DNA from: Paracoccus limosus
GTDB taxonomy: Bacteria > Pseudomonadota > Alphaproteobacteria > Rhodobacterales > Rhodobacteraceae
DNA length: 64,000 nucleotides
Direction of reading: 5' to 3'
Assembly (NCBI RefSeq): GCF_009711185.1
Contig: NZ_WMIF01000013.1
Location: forward strand, 37,853-101,852
The number at the start of each line of letters is the position of its first letter. Positions within the stretch are counted from its first letter, which is position 1. The notes under the pieces were generated by a model. It saw only the letters and a program-made list of their open reading frames with translations. It had not been told where the DNA came from and searched no databases. Both the position numbers and the translations under genes were made by a program. Positions 1 through 8,853 of the stretch are shown one piece after another.

Positions 1-110
1 TCACAGGGCGAAAGCCGACTGAAGGCGTGCGGTGTGGTGCCTGCCGCAATTCGTGCAAAGAGGTCGCTCATGTCGCGCGGCGCGGCATCTTGGGCCACCT
101 GCGACCGCAT
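1..110 (-). CDS. Possible gene cut by the left window edge
   Basis: An open minus-strand frame begins at ATG 110-108, with a second in-frame ATG at 71-69, and reads out of the window without a stop. The visible peptide is about 36 residues and includes MSDLFARIAAG. It lies downstream of the LysR gene on the same strand. It is too short to assign to a family and may not be a gene. Confidence 0.2.
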   Translation of the reverse strand, partial: MRSQVAQDAAPRDMSDLFARIAAGTTPHAFSRLSPC

Positions 111-159
111 GAGCAGTCTGTTTGCCGCGAATGGCGCCGGCCATTTGCGGGCGGCCGCA

Positions 160-1062
160 TCAGCCGGAGATATTCTTTCGCAACACCCCCTCCATCCAGT
201 CCGCGAAGGCGGTCAGGCGGCGCAAGGTGCGGGGGTTGCCGGGAAACAGCAGATGCATCGGCATTGGCTCGGCCCGGTGGTCAGGCAGAACCTCAACCAG
301 ATCGCCACGGGCCAGATGGTCCGCCACGTCATAGGCCGGGATCTGGATCAGCCCCATCCCGGCCAGAGCGCAGGCGATATAGCCCTCGGCGCTGTTGGCG
401 CTGACCCGCCAGGGCACTGGACAGGTCCGGGTCCGCGCGCTTTCGTGCCATTCCCAATCCGCCACGCGCCCGGTCGAGGGGGAGGCATAGGCGACCTGCC
501 AATGCGCCCCCAGATCGGCGGGCGAAAGCGGGATGCCGTGCTGCAGCAGATAGGCCGGGCTCGCCACATTGATCTGGGCGATCTCGCCGATGCGACGCGC
601 CTTCAGGCCGGAATCGGGCAGAGGTCCGATCCGCAAGGCAAGGTCCACCCGCTCACCCAGCAGATCCACGGCGCGGTCGGTCATGCCGAGTTCCACCCTG
701 ATGCCGGGCCAGAGCGCCAGAAAGTCAGGCAAGGCCGGCGCCACGATCAGCCGGCCGATCCGCCCCGGCAGATCCACGCGGATCCTGCCCTCGATCCCGT
801 GGCCGGCGTTGCGGAACATCGTCTCCATCTCTTCGCCCTCGGCCAGATAGCCGCTGCAGCGTTCATAGAATTCCTCGCCCTCGTCGGTGGGCACGACCAC
901 GCGCGTGGTACGGTTGAGCAGCCGTGCACCCAACCGCGCCTCCAGATCCGCAATTGCGGTCGAGACGCTGGAGCGCGGCATCTGCAAGGTATCCGCCGCC
1001 CGGGTGAAGCTGCGGGCCTCAACGACGCGGATGAAGATGCGGTAGAGGTCGAGCTGGTCCAT
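160..1062 (-). CDS. LysR family transcriptional regulator
   Basis: A 300-residue protein with the classic LysR plan. An N-terminal winged helix-turn-helix (about residues 1-60: RSFTRAADTLQMPRSSVS, then LEARLGARLLNRTTR) precedes a periplasmic-binding-like effector domain (about 88-295). The length is normal for the family, and the absence of membrane segments fits a cytoplasmic DNA-binding protein. It is divergent from the SDR gene, with 93 bp between the two starts. That is the usual layout of a LysR regulator controlling its neighbour, so the SDR gene is the likely target. The effector is unknown. Confidence 0.9.
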   Translation of the reverse strand: MDQLDLYRIFIRVVEARSFTRAADTLQMPRSSVSTAIADLEARLGARLLNRTTRVVVPTDEGEEFYERCSGYLAEGEEMETMFRNAGHGIEGRIRVDLPGRIGRLIVAPALPDFLALWPGIRVELGMTDRAVDLLGERVDLALRIGPLPDSGLKARRIGEIAQINVASPAYLLQHGIPLSPADLGAHWQVAYASPSTGRVADWEWHESARTRTCPVPWRVSANSAEGYIACALAGMGLIQIPAYDVADHLARGDLVEVLPDHRAEPMPMHLLFPGNPRTLRRLTAFADWMEGVLRKNISG

Positions 1063-1155
1063 TGTTCGATTTCTGCGACAGGTGAAGTCAGAATGGCTGG
1101 ATCTATTCCGCTATCCACGAACGTATAACAAGCCCTCAGACAAGAGGAGCTGATC

Positions 1156-1929
1156 ATGACCAACAGAACCATTGCCGGGAAGACCGTGCTGATCGCCGGC
1201 GGGGCCAAGAATCTGGGCGGGTTGTTGGCCCGCGATTTCGCGGTGCAGGGCGCCAAGGCCATCGTGATCCATTACAACAGCGCCGCCAGCGCCAAGGATG
1301 CCGAGGCTACGGTCGCGGCGGTCAAGGCCACCGGGGCGCAGGCCGTCGCCCTTCAGGCCGATCTGACCACTGCGGGCGCGGTCGAGAAACTGTTCGCCGA
1401 TGCGGTCGCTGCGGTGGGTCGCCCCGATATCGCCATCAACACCGTCGGCAAGGTGCTGAAAAAGCCGATGTCCGAGATCACCGAGGCCGAATATGACGAA
1501 ATGAGCGCGGTGAACGCCAAGGCCGCGTTCTTTTTCATGAAAGAGGCCGGCAAGGTCGTGAACGACAATGGCGCGATCTGCACGCTGGTGACCTCGCTGC
1601 TGGGCGCCTATACGCCGTTCTATTCCAGCTATGCCGGCACCAAGGCGCCGGTCGAGCATTTCACCCGCGCCGCATCCAAGGAGCTGGGCGAGCGGGGGAT
1701 TTCAGTCACCGCCATCGGCCCCGGCCCGATGGATACGCCATTCTTCTATGGTCAGGAAAACGCCGACGCGCAGGCCTATCACAAATCGGCCGCCGCGCTG
1801 TCGCCGTTCAGCAAGACCGGCCTGACCGACATTCAGGACATCGCGCCGTGGATCCGGTTCCTCGTGACCGAGGGCTGGTGGATGACCGGCCAGACGATCC
1901 TCGTCAACGGCGGTTATACCACCAAGTGA
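1156..1929 (+). CDS. SDR family oxidoreductase
   Basis: A 257-residue short-chain dehydrogenase/reductase with a Rossmann fold. The dinucleotide-binding loop is AGGAKNLGG (about 14-22), a variant of TGxxxGxG. The catalytic residues are Ser147, Tyr159 and Lys163 (YAGTK). The C-terminus GQTILVNGGYTTK is typical of classical SDRs. The usual NNAG motif is replaced by NTVG. A strong ribosome site, AGGAG, lies just before ATG 1156. A TATAAC hexamer at 1124-1129 could be the -10 element, although no good -35 was found. The substrate cannot be told from sequence. It is probably controlled by the divergent LysR gene. Confidence 0.88.
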   Translation: MTNRTIAGKTVLIAGGAKNLGGLLARDFAVQGAKAIVIHYNSAASAKDAEATVAAVKATGAQAVALQADLTTAGAVEKLFADAVAAVGRPDIAINTVGKVLKKPMSEITEAEYDEMSAVNAKAAFFFMKEAGKVVNDNGAICTLVTSLLGAYTPFYSSYAGTKAPVEHFTRAASKELGERGISVTAIGPGPMDTPFFYGQENADAQAYHKSAAALSPFSKTGLTDIQDIAPWIRFLVTEGWWMTGQTILVNGGYTTK

Positions 1930-2084
1930 CTGGCCCCCGGCCTTGGTGCAAGGAAAGGTCCCCACGAATGGGCGAGGCCCCGGAAGTGGTCGCATGAATG
2001 CGAGCAAAGCGCCGATCCATGGCAATATGAACCGGCCGGTCCTGTGACCTTTGCCTGCCGGGGCTCTTACCGCCGCTGCCCCGT

Positions 2085-2870
2085 TCAACCGCGATCCCAC
2101 TCCGGCCGTCGCTTGTCGAAAAAGGCGGCGATGCCTTCGGTGGCTTCGGGGCTTTCCCACGCTTCGACAAGGGCCGAGATGCTGGCCTCGATCTCGGCGG
2201 GGCCGATGGGCGGGCCCAGGCGGCGGGCCAGGTGCTTGGCGCGGGCGACGGCGCCGGGGGCGCAGGCCAGATAGGGCGCGACCTCGGCCTCGATGGCGGC
2301 GTCCAGAAGCTCAGGCTCGGCCAGCCCGGCCAACAGGTTCAGCCGCATGGCCTCGGCCGCGTCGAACAGGCGCGCGGACATGAAGACGCGGCGGGCCATG
2401 GTCTCGGTCATGCGGGCGATGACATAGGGGCCGATGGTGGCGGGGATCAGCCCCAGCCGGGTCTCGGTCAGGCCAAGGCGCGCCTGCGGCACCGCAATCG
2501 CCAGATCGCAGACCGAGATCAGCCCGACACCGCCGCCAAAGGCATTGCCCTGCACCCGGCCGATCAGCGGCTTGGGCAGGGTGTTCAGCGCCTGCAGCAT
2601 CAAGGCCAGCGCCCGCGCAGCGGCGCGGCGGGTTTCGGCATCGGCATGGATCTGGTCGCGCATCCATGCCAGATCGCCGCCAGCGCAAAAGCTGTGCCCC
2701 TCGGCCGCCAGCACCACGACGCGGATGGCGGGATCGGCGCCAAGGCGCGCCGCCGCCTCGGTCAGCTCGGCGATCATCTGCGCCGACAGCGCATTGTGGC
2801 GATCGGGCCGCGCCAGCCACAGATGGGCAACGCCGCGGGCATCGGTCTGGATGCGGATGGTCTGCATCAT
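2085..2870 (-). CDS. liuC: Enoyl-CoA hydratase/isomerase family protein, probable methylglutaconyl-CoA hydratase
   Basis: A 261-residue crotonase-fold protein. GHSFCAGGDLAWM (about 58-70) and NAFGGGVGLISVCDLAIA (about 107-124) form the oxyanion hole, and TETRLGLIPATIGPYV carries the expected glutamate. Crotonases are hard to separate by sequence. The specific call rests on context: it is the last gene of a leucine-degradation operon and overlaps the HMG-CoA lyase gene by 4 bp, and hydration of 3-methylglutaconyl-CoA is the step between the carboxylase and the lyase. Without context it would be a generic enoyl-CoA hydratase. Confidence 0.85.
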   Translation of the reverse strand: MMQTIRIQTDARGVAHLWLARPDRHNALSAQMIAELTEAAARLGADPAIRVVVLAAEGHSFCAGGDLAWMRDQIHADAETRRAAARALALMLQALNTLPKPLIGRVQGNAFGGGVGLISVCDLAIAVPQARLGLTETRLGLIPATIGPYVIARMTETMARRVFMSARLFDAAEAMRLNLLAGLAEPELLDAAIEAEVAPYLACAPGAVARAKHLARRLGPPIGPAEIEASISALVEAWESPEATEGIAAFFDKRRPEWDRG

Positions 2871-3721
2871 CTTGTTCCTCGCATGGCGCGGGCCAGATTG
2901 GCGGCGCGGGCGATGATCGCCGGGTCAAGACCGTTGGCAAAGCCGCGTGCCGCCAGATGCGCCGCGACGCGTTCGGTTGCGACATTGCCCGCCGCGCCGG
3001 GGGCATAGGGACAGCCGCCGAGCCCGCCCACGGCGGCGTCAAAGACCCGCAGCCCGCGCGCAAGGCTGGTGTCGATATTGTCGAGCGCGCGCCCGGCGGT
3101 GTCGTGGTAATGCCCGGCCAGCCGTTCGGCCGGCAGCTCGTCCAGCACCGCCGCCAGCATGGCGTCGATGGTTTCGGGCCGGCCCTGCCCGATGGTGTCG
3201 CCCAGACTGATCTCATGGCAACCCATGTCGCGCAGGGCGGCGGCGACGCGGGCGACGGCGGCAGGCGGCACCGGCCCGTCAAAGGGGCAATCCGTCACCA
3301 TCGAGACATAGCCCCGCACCGGGATGCCGTCGGCCTGTGCCGCCCGCGCCACCGGCGCCATCCGGTCCAGACTTTCGGCGATGCCGGCATTCAGATTGGC
3401 GCGGGAAAACCCCTCGGAGGCCGAAGCAAAGACCGCCACGGCCGAGGCGCCGGCAGCGCGGGCAGCCAGATAGCCCTGCATGTTCGGCGTCAGCACCGCA
3501 TAGCACACGCCCGGCGCGCGGGTGATACCGGCCATGACCTCGGCGGCATCGGCCATCTGCGGCACCCATTTCGGCGAGACGAAGCTGGTGACCTCGATGC
3601 GGCGAAACCCGGCCTGCGACAGCAGATCGACCAGCGCGATCTTGTCGGCGGTGGGGATCGGGCGCGCTTCGTTCTGCAAGCCGTCGCGCGGGCCCATTTC
3701 AAAGATCTCGGCCTCAGCCAT
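2867..3721 (-). CDS. hmgL: Hydroxymethylglutaryl-CoA lyase
   Basis: A 284-residue TIM-barrel enzyme that splits HMG-CoA into acetyl-CoA and acetoacetate, the last step of leucine degradation. GPRDGLQNE near the N-terminus carries the catalytic Arg-Asp pair. GHYHDTAG supplies metal-binding histidines. GGLGGCPYAPGAAGN is the signature loop with the active-site cysteine. The start at 3721 (MAEAEIFEMGPRDG) was chosen because the frame continues upstream only as non-family sequence antisense-like to the GST, and this start gives the normal family length. The start overlaps the end of the GST gene by 8 bp and the stop overlaps the crotonase start by 4 bp, indicating one operon. Confidence 0.93.
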   Translation of the reverse strand: MAEAEIFEMGPRDGLQNEARPIPTADKIALVDLLSQAGFRRIEVTSFVSPKWVPQMADAAEVMAGITRAPGVCYAVLTPNMQGYLAARAAGASAVAVFASASEGFSRANLNAGIAESLDRMAPVARAAQADGIPVRGYVSMVTDCPFDGPVPPAAVARVAAALRDMGCHEISLGDTIGQGRPETIDAMLAAVLDELPAERLAGHYHDTAGRALDNIDTSLARGLRVFDAAVGGLGGCPYAPGAAGNVATERVAAHLAARGFANGLDPAIIARAANLARAMRGTR

Positions 3722-4361
3722 CGGGCAGCTCGTAGAAATCGCGGGCATAGATGGCATCGCCGCCGGCGCGGGCGGCGGCGCGCAGATAGGCGGGGCGGGC
3801 GCGCATGCGATCGCAATAGGCGGCAAGTGCCGGGTGATCGGCGCGCGGCAGAAAGCGGAACAGTGCCTCGATGTTGAAGCCGAACATGCAATCGGCCGCC
3901 GAAAATTCCGCAAGCAGCGTTTCGCGGCCGTGCAGGTGCTGGTCCATGGCGCGGGCCGTCACCGCCAGCCGCCGCGTGTCAAGCCGCATCAGGGCCGGCG
4001 AGCGCGCCTCGGGCGGGCGCAGAAAGATGTGCTGGATATTGAGGTTTTGCAGGATCGCCGCCTGGGTTTCGGCGAAATGCAGCCATTCAAGGAAATCGGC
4101 GCGTTCGGGCGTGCCGGGGGCCGGGGCCAGCCGGCCCTGCCGCTCGGTCAGGTATTGCACGATGGCGCCGGATTCAAAGATCGCGCGCCCGTCGATTTCC
4201 AGCGCCGGGATGCGGCCGGCGGGCGACAGCGCCAGAAACGCGGCGCTGCGCAGGCCGCCATCGGTCAGCGACCAGTTCTGCAAGGTGCAGTCGAGGCCCA
4301 GCTCCTCGATCAGCCACAGGACGCGCATCGAGCGCGCGCCGGGAACATGGTGCAGGATCAT
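3714..4361 (-). CDS. Glutathione S-transferase family protein within the leucine operon
   Basis: A 215-residue protein with an N-terminal thioredoxin-like GST domain (about 1-78; GRIPALEIDGRAIFESGAIVQYL is the glutathione gamma-glutamyl contact region) and an all-helical C-terminal domain (about 85-205). It sits between the genes for the carboxylase alpha subunit and HMG-CoA lyase and overlaps both, so it is co-transcribed with them. A GST is not a known step in leucine breakdown. It could handle a reactive acyl-CoA by-product, but that is only inferred from position. The substrate is unknown. Confidence 0.85.
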   Translation of the reverse strand: MILHHVPGARSMRVLWLIEELGLDCTLQNWSLTDGGLRSAAFLALSPAGRIPALEIDGRAIFESGAIVQYLTERQGRLAPAPGTPERADFLEWLHFAETQAAILQNLNIQHIFLRPPEARSPALMRLDTRRLAVTARAMDQHLHGRETLLAEFSAADCMFGFNIEALFRFLPRADHPALAAYCDRMRARPAYLRAAARAGGDAIYARDFYELPDG

Positions 4362-6283
4362 GGCGTCTCCTCCAGCCGGATCAGGGCGGCGCCGGCCTCG
4401 ACCTGATCGCCGGGGGCGGCCAGAACCTCGGCCACGCGGCCGGCGCGGGCGGCGGTCAGGTTGTGTTCCATCTTCATCGCCTCAAGGATGGCCAGCCGGT
4501 CGCCCGCCGCGACCTCTTGGCCCGGCACGACGAAGACCGCCTTGACCAGCCCCGGCATGGGCGAGAGCGTCAGCCCCCCGCCCCTGCCCGGATCACCGCC
4601 CCGCGCCAGCGGATCAAGCGGCACCAGCGTCACCGCCGGGCCAAGGCCAAAGCAGCTGGTCCCGCCGGCATGGGTGACGACACGGGCCGGGACCTGCCGG
4701 CCGTCCAGCCACCAGCGCCCGTCCTGCTGGATGATTTCATGCGTTGTGCTGTCGATGGTGACGCGGGCGTGGCCCGGGCCGGGCAGCTCCAGCCGGGCGC
4801 TGCCGCCCTGCCAGGTGATCGTGTGGCATAGCGGTTGCCACAGCGCAAAGCCCTGCGCCTGATCAAGCCGGTGCAGCCCGGCCAGACCAAGCGCCGCAAG
4901 GGCCGTGGCACCGGGATCGGCGGTTGCAGCCAGAAGCTGGTCGAGGTCGCGGGCGATTAGCCCGGTGTCGACCTCGCCGCGGGCAAAGCCGTCGTGCCGG
5001 CTGAGCGCCAGCAGGAAGTCGAGATTGGTAACCGTGCCCGCCACCTCGGTCGTGGCCAGCGCCGCGTCAAGCGCGCGCAGGGCGGTGGCGCGGGTCGGGC
5101 CATGGCTGATGATCTTGGCGATCATCGGGTCATACCACGGGCTGATCCGGTCGCCCTGGCGCACGCCGGTTTCGACGCGGGCATGGTCGGGAAAGCGCAG
5201 ATGCGCCAGCCGGCCGGTGGCGGGCAGAAACCCCGCCGGCACGTCCTCGGCGTAAAGCCGGGCCTCGAAGGCATGACCCCGGATTGCGATCTGGTCCTGA
5301 CGCGCGGGCAGCGGCTCGCCGCTGGAGATGCGCAGCTGCCATTCGACCAGATCGATGCCGGTGATCGCCTCGGTAACAGGATGTTCGACCTGCAGGCGGG
5401 TGTTCATCTCCATGAACCAGAAGCGGTCCGGGCGCAGACCCTCCGAGGCGTCGGCGATGAATTCGACGGTGCCGGCACCGGCATAGCCGATGGCGCGGGC
5501 GGCGCGCACGGCGGCCTCGCCCATGGCGGCGCGCATCTGGGGCGTCATGCCGGGTGCCGGGGCTTCCTCGATCACTTTCTGGTGGCGGCGTTGCAGCGAA
5601 CAGTCGCGTTCGAAAAGATGCAGCGCGTCCTGGCCATCACCAAAGATCTGCACCTCGATATGGCGCGGCCGGGGAATGAACCTTTCGAGAAGGACGGCGG
5701 GATTGCCGAAGGCGCGGTCCGCCTCGGCGCGGGCGGCGTCGAGGGCTGCGGCGAAATCGGCGGCGCCTTCGACCAGCCGCATGCCCTTGCCGCCGCCGCC
5801 CGCCACGGGTTTGATCAGCAGCGGATAGCCGAGGGCATCGGCCTGGCCTGCCAGATGCGCGCCGTCCCGATTGGGGCCGTGATGGCCGGGCACCACCGGA
5901 ACGCCCGCCTGCGCCATCAGCGCCTTGGCCGCATCCTTGAGGCCCATCTGGCGGATGGCCTTGGCCGAGGGGCCGATGAACACGAGCCCAGCTGCCGTGA
6001 CGGCATCGACGAAATCGGGGTTTTCGCTGAGAAAGCCATAGCCGGGATGAATGGCGCGGGCGCCGGTGGCCAGTGCTGCAGCGATGAGGGCATCGCCGCG
6101 CAGGTAGCTGTCGGCGGGCGCCGGGCCGCCGATCGGCACCGCCTCATCGGCCAGGGCCACATGGCGGGCTTCGCGATCGGCTTCGGAGAACACCGCGACC
6201 GTGCGGATGCCGAGGCGGCGGGCGGTGTCGATAATGCGGCAGGCGATCTCGCCCCGGTTGGCGATCAGGATCTTGTCGAACAT
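4358..6283 (-). CDS. mccA: Methylcrotonyl-CoA carboxylase alpha subunit (biotin carboxylase and biotin carrier)
   Basis: A 641-residue biotin-dependent subunit. The biotin carboxylase domain covers about 1-445: the start is [17 protein letters not shown], the glycine-rich ATP-grasp loop is GGGGKGMR, and [14 protein letters not shown] is the active-site strand. A linker/BT-like domain follows, then a C-terminal biotinyl domain with EAMKMEHN, where Lys604 is the biotin site. It forms a complex with the beta subunit encoded 103 bp upstream and carboxylates 3-methylcrotonyl-CoA. Propionyl- or geranyl-CoA carboxylase alpha subunits look similar. The adjacent isovaleryl-CoA dehydrogenase and HMG-CoA lyase genes favour the leucine pathway. 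Confidence 0.92.
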   Translation of the reverse strand: MFDKILIANRGEIACRIIDTARRLGIRTVAVFSEADREARHVALADEAVPIGGPAPADSYLRGDALIAAALATGARAIHPGYGFLSENPDFVDAVTAAGLVFIGPSAKAIRQMGLKDAAKALMAQAGVPVVPGHHGPNRDGAHLAGQADALGYPLLIKPVAGGGGKGMRLVEGAADFAAALDAARAEADRAFGNPAVLLERFIPRPRHIEVQIFGDGQDALHLFERDCSLQRRHQKVIEEAPAPGMTPQMRAAMGEAAVRAARAIGYAGAGTVEFIADASEGLRPDRFWFMEMNTRLQVEHPVTEAITGIDLVEWQLRISSGEPLPARQDQIAIRGHAFEARLYAEDVPAGFLPATGRLAHLRFPDHARVETGVRQGDRISPWYDPMIAKIISHGPTRATALRALDAALATTEVAGTVTNLDFLLALSRHDGFARGEVDTGLIARDLDQLLAATADPGATALAALGLAGLHRLDQAQGFALWQPLCHTITWQGGSARLELPGPGHARVTIDSTTHEIIQQDGRWWLDGRQVPARVVTHAGGTSCFGLGPAVTLVPLDPLARGGDPGRGGGLTLSPMPGLVKAVFVVPGQEVAAGDRLAILEAMKMEHNLTAARAGRVAEVLAAPGDQVEAGAALIRLEETP

Positions 6284-6309
6284 GCGCGGGCTCCGCTGGC
6301 GGGCGGGTC

Positions 6310-6362
6310 GTCGGGGGTTTCACACCCCCGGACCCCCGTGGGATATTTCGGCACGAAAGAAC
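6310..6362. repeat. Intergenic hairpin plus GGGATATTT-type dispersed element
   Basis: Between mccB and mccA lies a perfect 7-bp stem, CGGGGGT (6310-6316) and ACCCCCG (6322-6328), followed by GTGGGATATTTCGG and GAAAGAA. Elements of this form (GC stem, then GGNATATTT and an A/G-rich tail) are, from memory, widespread between genes in Rhodobacterales. Related copies occur at 22793-22859 and 38231-38255. The function is not established. Confidence 0.45.
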
Positions 6363-6386
6363 GGAGAGGCGCTGCGGTCATGGCGG

Positions 6387-7991
6387 CTACATGCGGAAAA
6401 GGCCGAAGCGGGTCGGCTGGATCGGCGCGTTCAGGCTGGCGCGCAGGCTGAGGGCGAGGATGTCGCGGGTCTGGCGCGGGTCGATGATGCCATCGTCCCA
6501 GAGCCGGGCCGAGGCATAGAGCGGATGGGACTGGCGGGCGAAGGTTTCGATGGTGGGGCGTTTGAATTTGGCCTCGCCCTCGGGCGACCATGTGCCGCCG
6601 CCGCGTTCGATGCCCTCGCGCCGAACGGTGGCGAGCACACCTGCGGCCTGTTCGCCGCCCATCACGCCAATGCGGGAATTGGGCCATGTCCAGAGGAAGC
6701 GCGGGCCAAAGGCGCGGCCGGCCATGCCGTAATTGCCGGCGCCGAAGCTGCCACCGACCAGAAGGGTGATCTTTGGGACATTGGTGGTGGCGACCGCCAT
6801 GACCATCTTGGCGCCGTGGCGCGCGATGCCTTCGTTTTCGTATTTGCGCCCGACCATGAAGCCGGTGACGTTTTGCAAAAAGACGAGGGGGATGTCGCGC
6901 GCCGAGCAAAGCTCGATGAAATGCGCGCCCTTTTGCGCGGCCTCGGAAAAGAGGACGCCATTATTGGCGATGATGCCCACCGGGCAGCCCTGCACATGGG
7001 CAAAGCCTGTCACCAGCGTCTCGCCGAAGCGGGCCTTGAATTCGTCGAAGCGCGAGCCGTCCACCGTGCGGGCGATGACCTCGCGGATGTCGTAGGGGGT
7101 GCGCAGGTCCGCGGGGACGAGGCCAAGGATCTCGTCGGGGTCATGTGCGGGCGGTTCGGGGGATTGCCACTCCACTGTCACGGGCCGCTGGCGGTTGAGA
7201 TTGGCGATGGCGCGGCGGGCGATGGCGAGGGCATGGGCGTCATCCTTGGCCAGATAGTCGGCGACGCCGGAAAGGCGGGTGTGCGCGTCGGCGCCGCCCA
7301 GATCCTCGGCGCTGACGACCTCGCCGGTGGCGGCGCGCACCAGCGGCGGGCCGGCCAGAAAGATCGTGCCTTGATCGCGCACGATGATGGTCACGTCCGA
7401 CATCGCCGGCACATAGGCGCCGCCCGCCGTGCACGAGCCCATGACCACGGCGATCTGGGCGATGCCCTTGGCCGACATCTGCGCCTGATTGTAGAAGATG
7501 CGGCCGAAATGGTCGCGGTCGGGAAAGACCTCGTCCTGATTGGGCAGGTTCGCGCCGCCCGAGTCGACCAGATAGACGCAGGGCAGCTGGCAGGCCTCGG
7601 CGATTTCCTGGGCGCGCAGGTGCTTCTTGACCGTCATAGGGTAATAGGTGCCGCCCTTGACCGTGGCGTCATTGGCCAGAACCATCACCTCTTGCCCCTG
7701 CACCCGGCCGATGCCGGCGATCAGGCCGGCGCAGGGGGCAGCGCCCTCATACATGCCATGTGCCGCCGTGGCGCCGATTTCGAGAAAGGGCGCGCCGGGA
7801 TCGAGCAGGTTCGCCACCCGTTCGCGCGGCGGCATCTTGCCGCGCGCGACATGCCGCGCCAGCGCTGCCGCCCCGCCGCCAGCCGCCGCCGCCTGCGCGG
7901 CCGTGCGGATCTCGTCCAGCATGGCGAGATGCGCGGCGCGGTTGGCGCGAAAGGTCCGGGAGCTGGGCTGCACCGATGTGGCAAGCTTCAT
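6387..7991 (-). CDS. mccB: Methylcrotonyl-CoA carboxylase beta subunit (carboxyltransferase)
   Basis: A 534-residue acyl-CoA carboxyltransferase with two crotonase-like halves. The N-terminal half has [15 protein letters not shown], the C-terminal half [19 protein letters not shown]. Both are oxyanion-hole loops that bind biotin and acyl-CoA. The length matches MccB and is a little longer than the propionyl-CoA carboxylase beta subunit. The start at 7991 is backed by a strong AAAGGAGC site just upstream. It is the first gene of the mccB-mccA-gst-hmgL-liuC run and is divergent from ompW, so the FNR site at 8057-8070 lies in its upstream region too. Confidence 0.93.
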   Translation of the reverse strand: MKLATSVQPSSRTFRANRAAHLAMLDEIRTAAQAAAAGGGAAALARHVARGKMPPRERVANLLDPGAPFLEIGATAAHGMYEGAAPCAGLIAGIGRVQGQEVMVLANDATVKGGTYYPMTVKKHLRAQEIAEACQLPCVYLVDSGGANLPNQDEVFPDRDHFGRIFYNQAQMSAKGIAQIAVVMGSCTAGGAYVPAMSDVTIIVRDQGTIFLAGPPLVRAATGEVVSAEDLGGADAHTRLSGVADYLAKDDAHALAIARRAIANLNRQRPVTVEWQSPEPPAHDPDEILGLVPADLRTPYDIREVIARTVDGSRFDEFKARFGETLVTGFAHVQGCPVGIIANNGVLFSEAAQKGAHFIELCSARDIPLVFLQNVTGFMVGRKYENEGIARHGAKMVMAVATTNVPKITLLVGGSFGAGNYGMAGRAFGPRFLWTWPNSRIGVMGGEQAAGVLATVRREGIERGGGTWSPEGEAKFKRPTIETFARQSHPLYASARLWDDGIIDPRQTRDILALSLRASLNAPIQPTRFGLFRM

Positions 7992-8056
7992 GCGCGGCTC
8001 CTTTCGGGCGGGCGGGCTGGGTCAATTTGACGCAGGCGGGGCGCGATGACGAAAAC

Positions 8057-8070
8057 TTGATGCAGATCAA
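8057..8070. promoter_or_regulatory. Perfect FNR/ANR-type box
   Basis: TTGAT-GCAG-ATCAA is a perfect inverted repeat that matches the FNR-family consensus TTGAT-N4-ATCAA. It ends 55 bp before the ompW ATG at 8126 and begins 65 bp from the mccB start at 7991. An FNR homolog bound here would be placed to activate ompW under low oxygen. An effect on the divergent mccB is possible but unproven. Confidence 0.8.
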
Positions 8071-8125
8071 TGTCCCGGACGCCCGGAAAGCGCCATGTCG
8101 CGCCAGAACGAAAGACGAGAGGACC

Positions 8126-8740
8126 ATGATGAAACGTCACCTGATCACCGCCGCCGCGCTGGCCCTGCTGGCCTCGCCGGTGCTGGCCCAATCCCAGGGC
8201 GAATGGACGCTGGGCCTGGGCCTGGCCAATGTGAATCCGAAATCCGACAACGGCACTCTGGCCGGCGGCACCGTCCCGGTCAGCATCGGCGACAGCACCC
8301 GCCCGACCGTCACCGCCGAATATTTCATCCGCGACAACCTCGGCATCGAGCTGCTGGCCGCCCTGCCCTTCAAGCATTCGATCAAGTCGAATGGCACCGA
8401 GATCGGCACCGTCAAGCAGCTGCCGCCGGTCGTGTCGCTGCAATACCACTTTGACGCCACGCCGCAGCTGAAGCCCTTTGTCGGCGTCGGTGTGAACTTT
8501 ACCGGCTTCTGGGATGGCAATGCCAAGGGGCCGCTGGACGGCGCCGATCTGCAGGTCAAGAACAGCTGGGGTCTGGCCGCGCATATCGGCACCGACTACT
8601 GGATCAGCGACAAGGCGGCCATCCGCGCCGACCTGCGCTGGATCGACATCGACAGCGACGTGATGCTGAATGGCACCCGCATCGGCAAGGTCGAGGTCGA
8701 CCCGGTCGTCGTCGGCGTCAGCTATGTGATGAAGTTCTGA
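8126..8740 (+). CDS. ompW: OmpW family outer-membrane porin
   Basis: A 204-residue precursor with a clear signal peptide (KRHLITAAALALLASPVLA, then Q). The mature part alternates beta strands in the OmpW style: GEWTLGLGLANVNPKSDNG at the start, LGIELLAALPFKH, KPFVGVGVNFTGF, and a C-terminal strand ending in VGVSYVMKF with the terminal Phe that BAM recognises. It probably forms an 8-stranded barrel passing small hydrophobic molecules. There are two adjacent ATGs, 8126 and 8129; GAGAGGACC precedes both. OmpW genes are known FNR targets in other bacteria, and the perfect FNR box upstream fits this. Confidence 0.92.
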   Translation: MMKRHLITAAALALLASPVLAQSQGEWTLGLGLANVNPKSDNGTLAGGTVPVSIGDSTRPTVTAEYFIRDNLGIELLAALPFKHSIKSNGTEIGTVKQLPPVVSLQYHFDATPQLKPFVGVGVNFTGFWDGNAKGPLDGADLQVKNSWGLAAHIGTDYWISDKAAIRADLRWIDIDSDVMLNGTRIGKVEVDPVVVGVSYVMKF

Positions 8741-8756
8741 AGCCAGCCCTTGCGGT

Positions 8757-8850
8757 TCCGGCCCCCGCGGCCGGACGCCGACAATTCCACCACATTGCCG
8801 GCGAAGGCGCGCCCGCAAGGCGCGCCGTGCGGCGCCGGCTTTGGCCGGCG
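8757..8850. terminator. Three tandem GC-rich hairpins between convergent genes
   Basis: Three consecutive perfect stems lie between the ends of ompW and the first LprI gene: TCCGGCC/GGCCGGA (8757-8775), GGCGCGCC/GGCGCGCC (8806-8826) and CGCCGGC/GCCGGCG (8833-8850). None has a clear run of T. They may end transcription from both sides or protect the mRNA 3' ends. Confidence 0.5.
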
Positions 8851-8853
8851 TCG

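Noticed and set aside
8021..8031. GTCAATTTGAC palindrome near the FNR box as a second FNR site
   Set aside because: The half-sites are inverted relative to the FNR consensus and have no 4-bp spacer. It may be chance or an unrelated operator.
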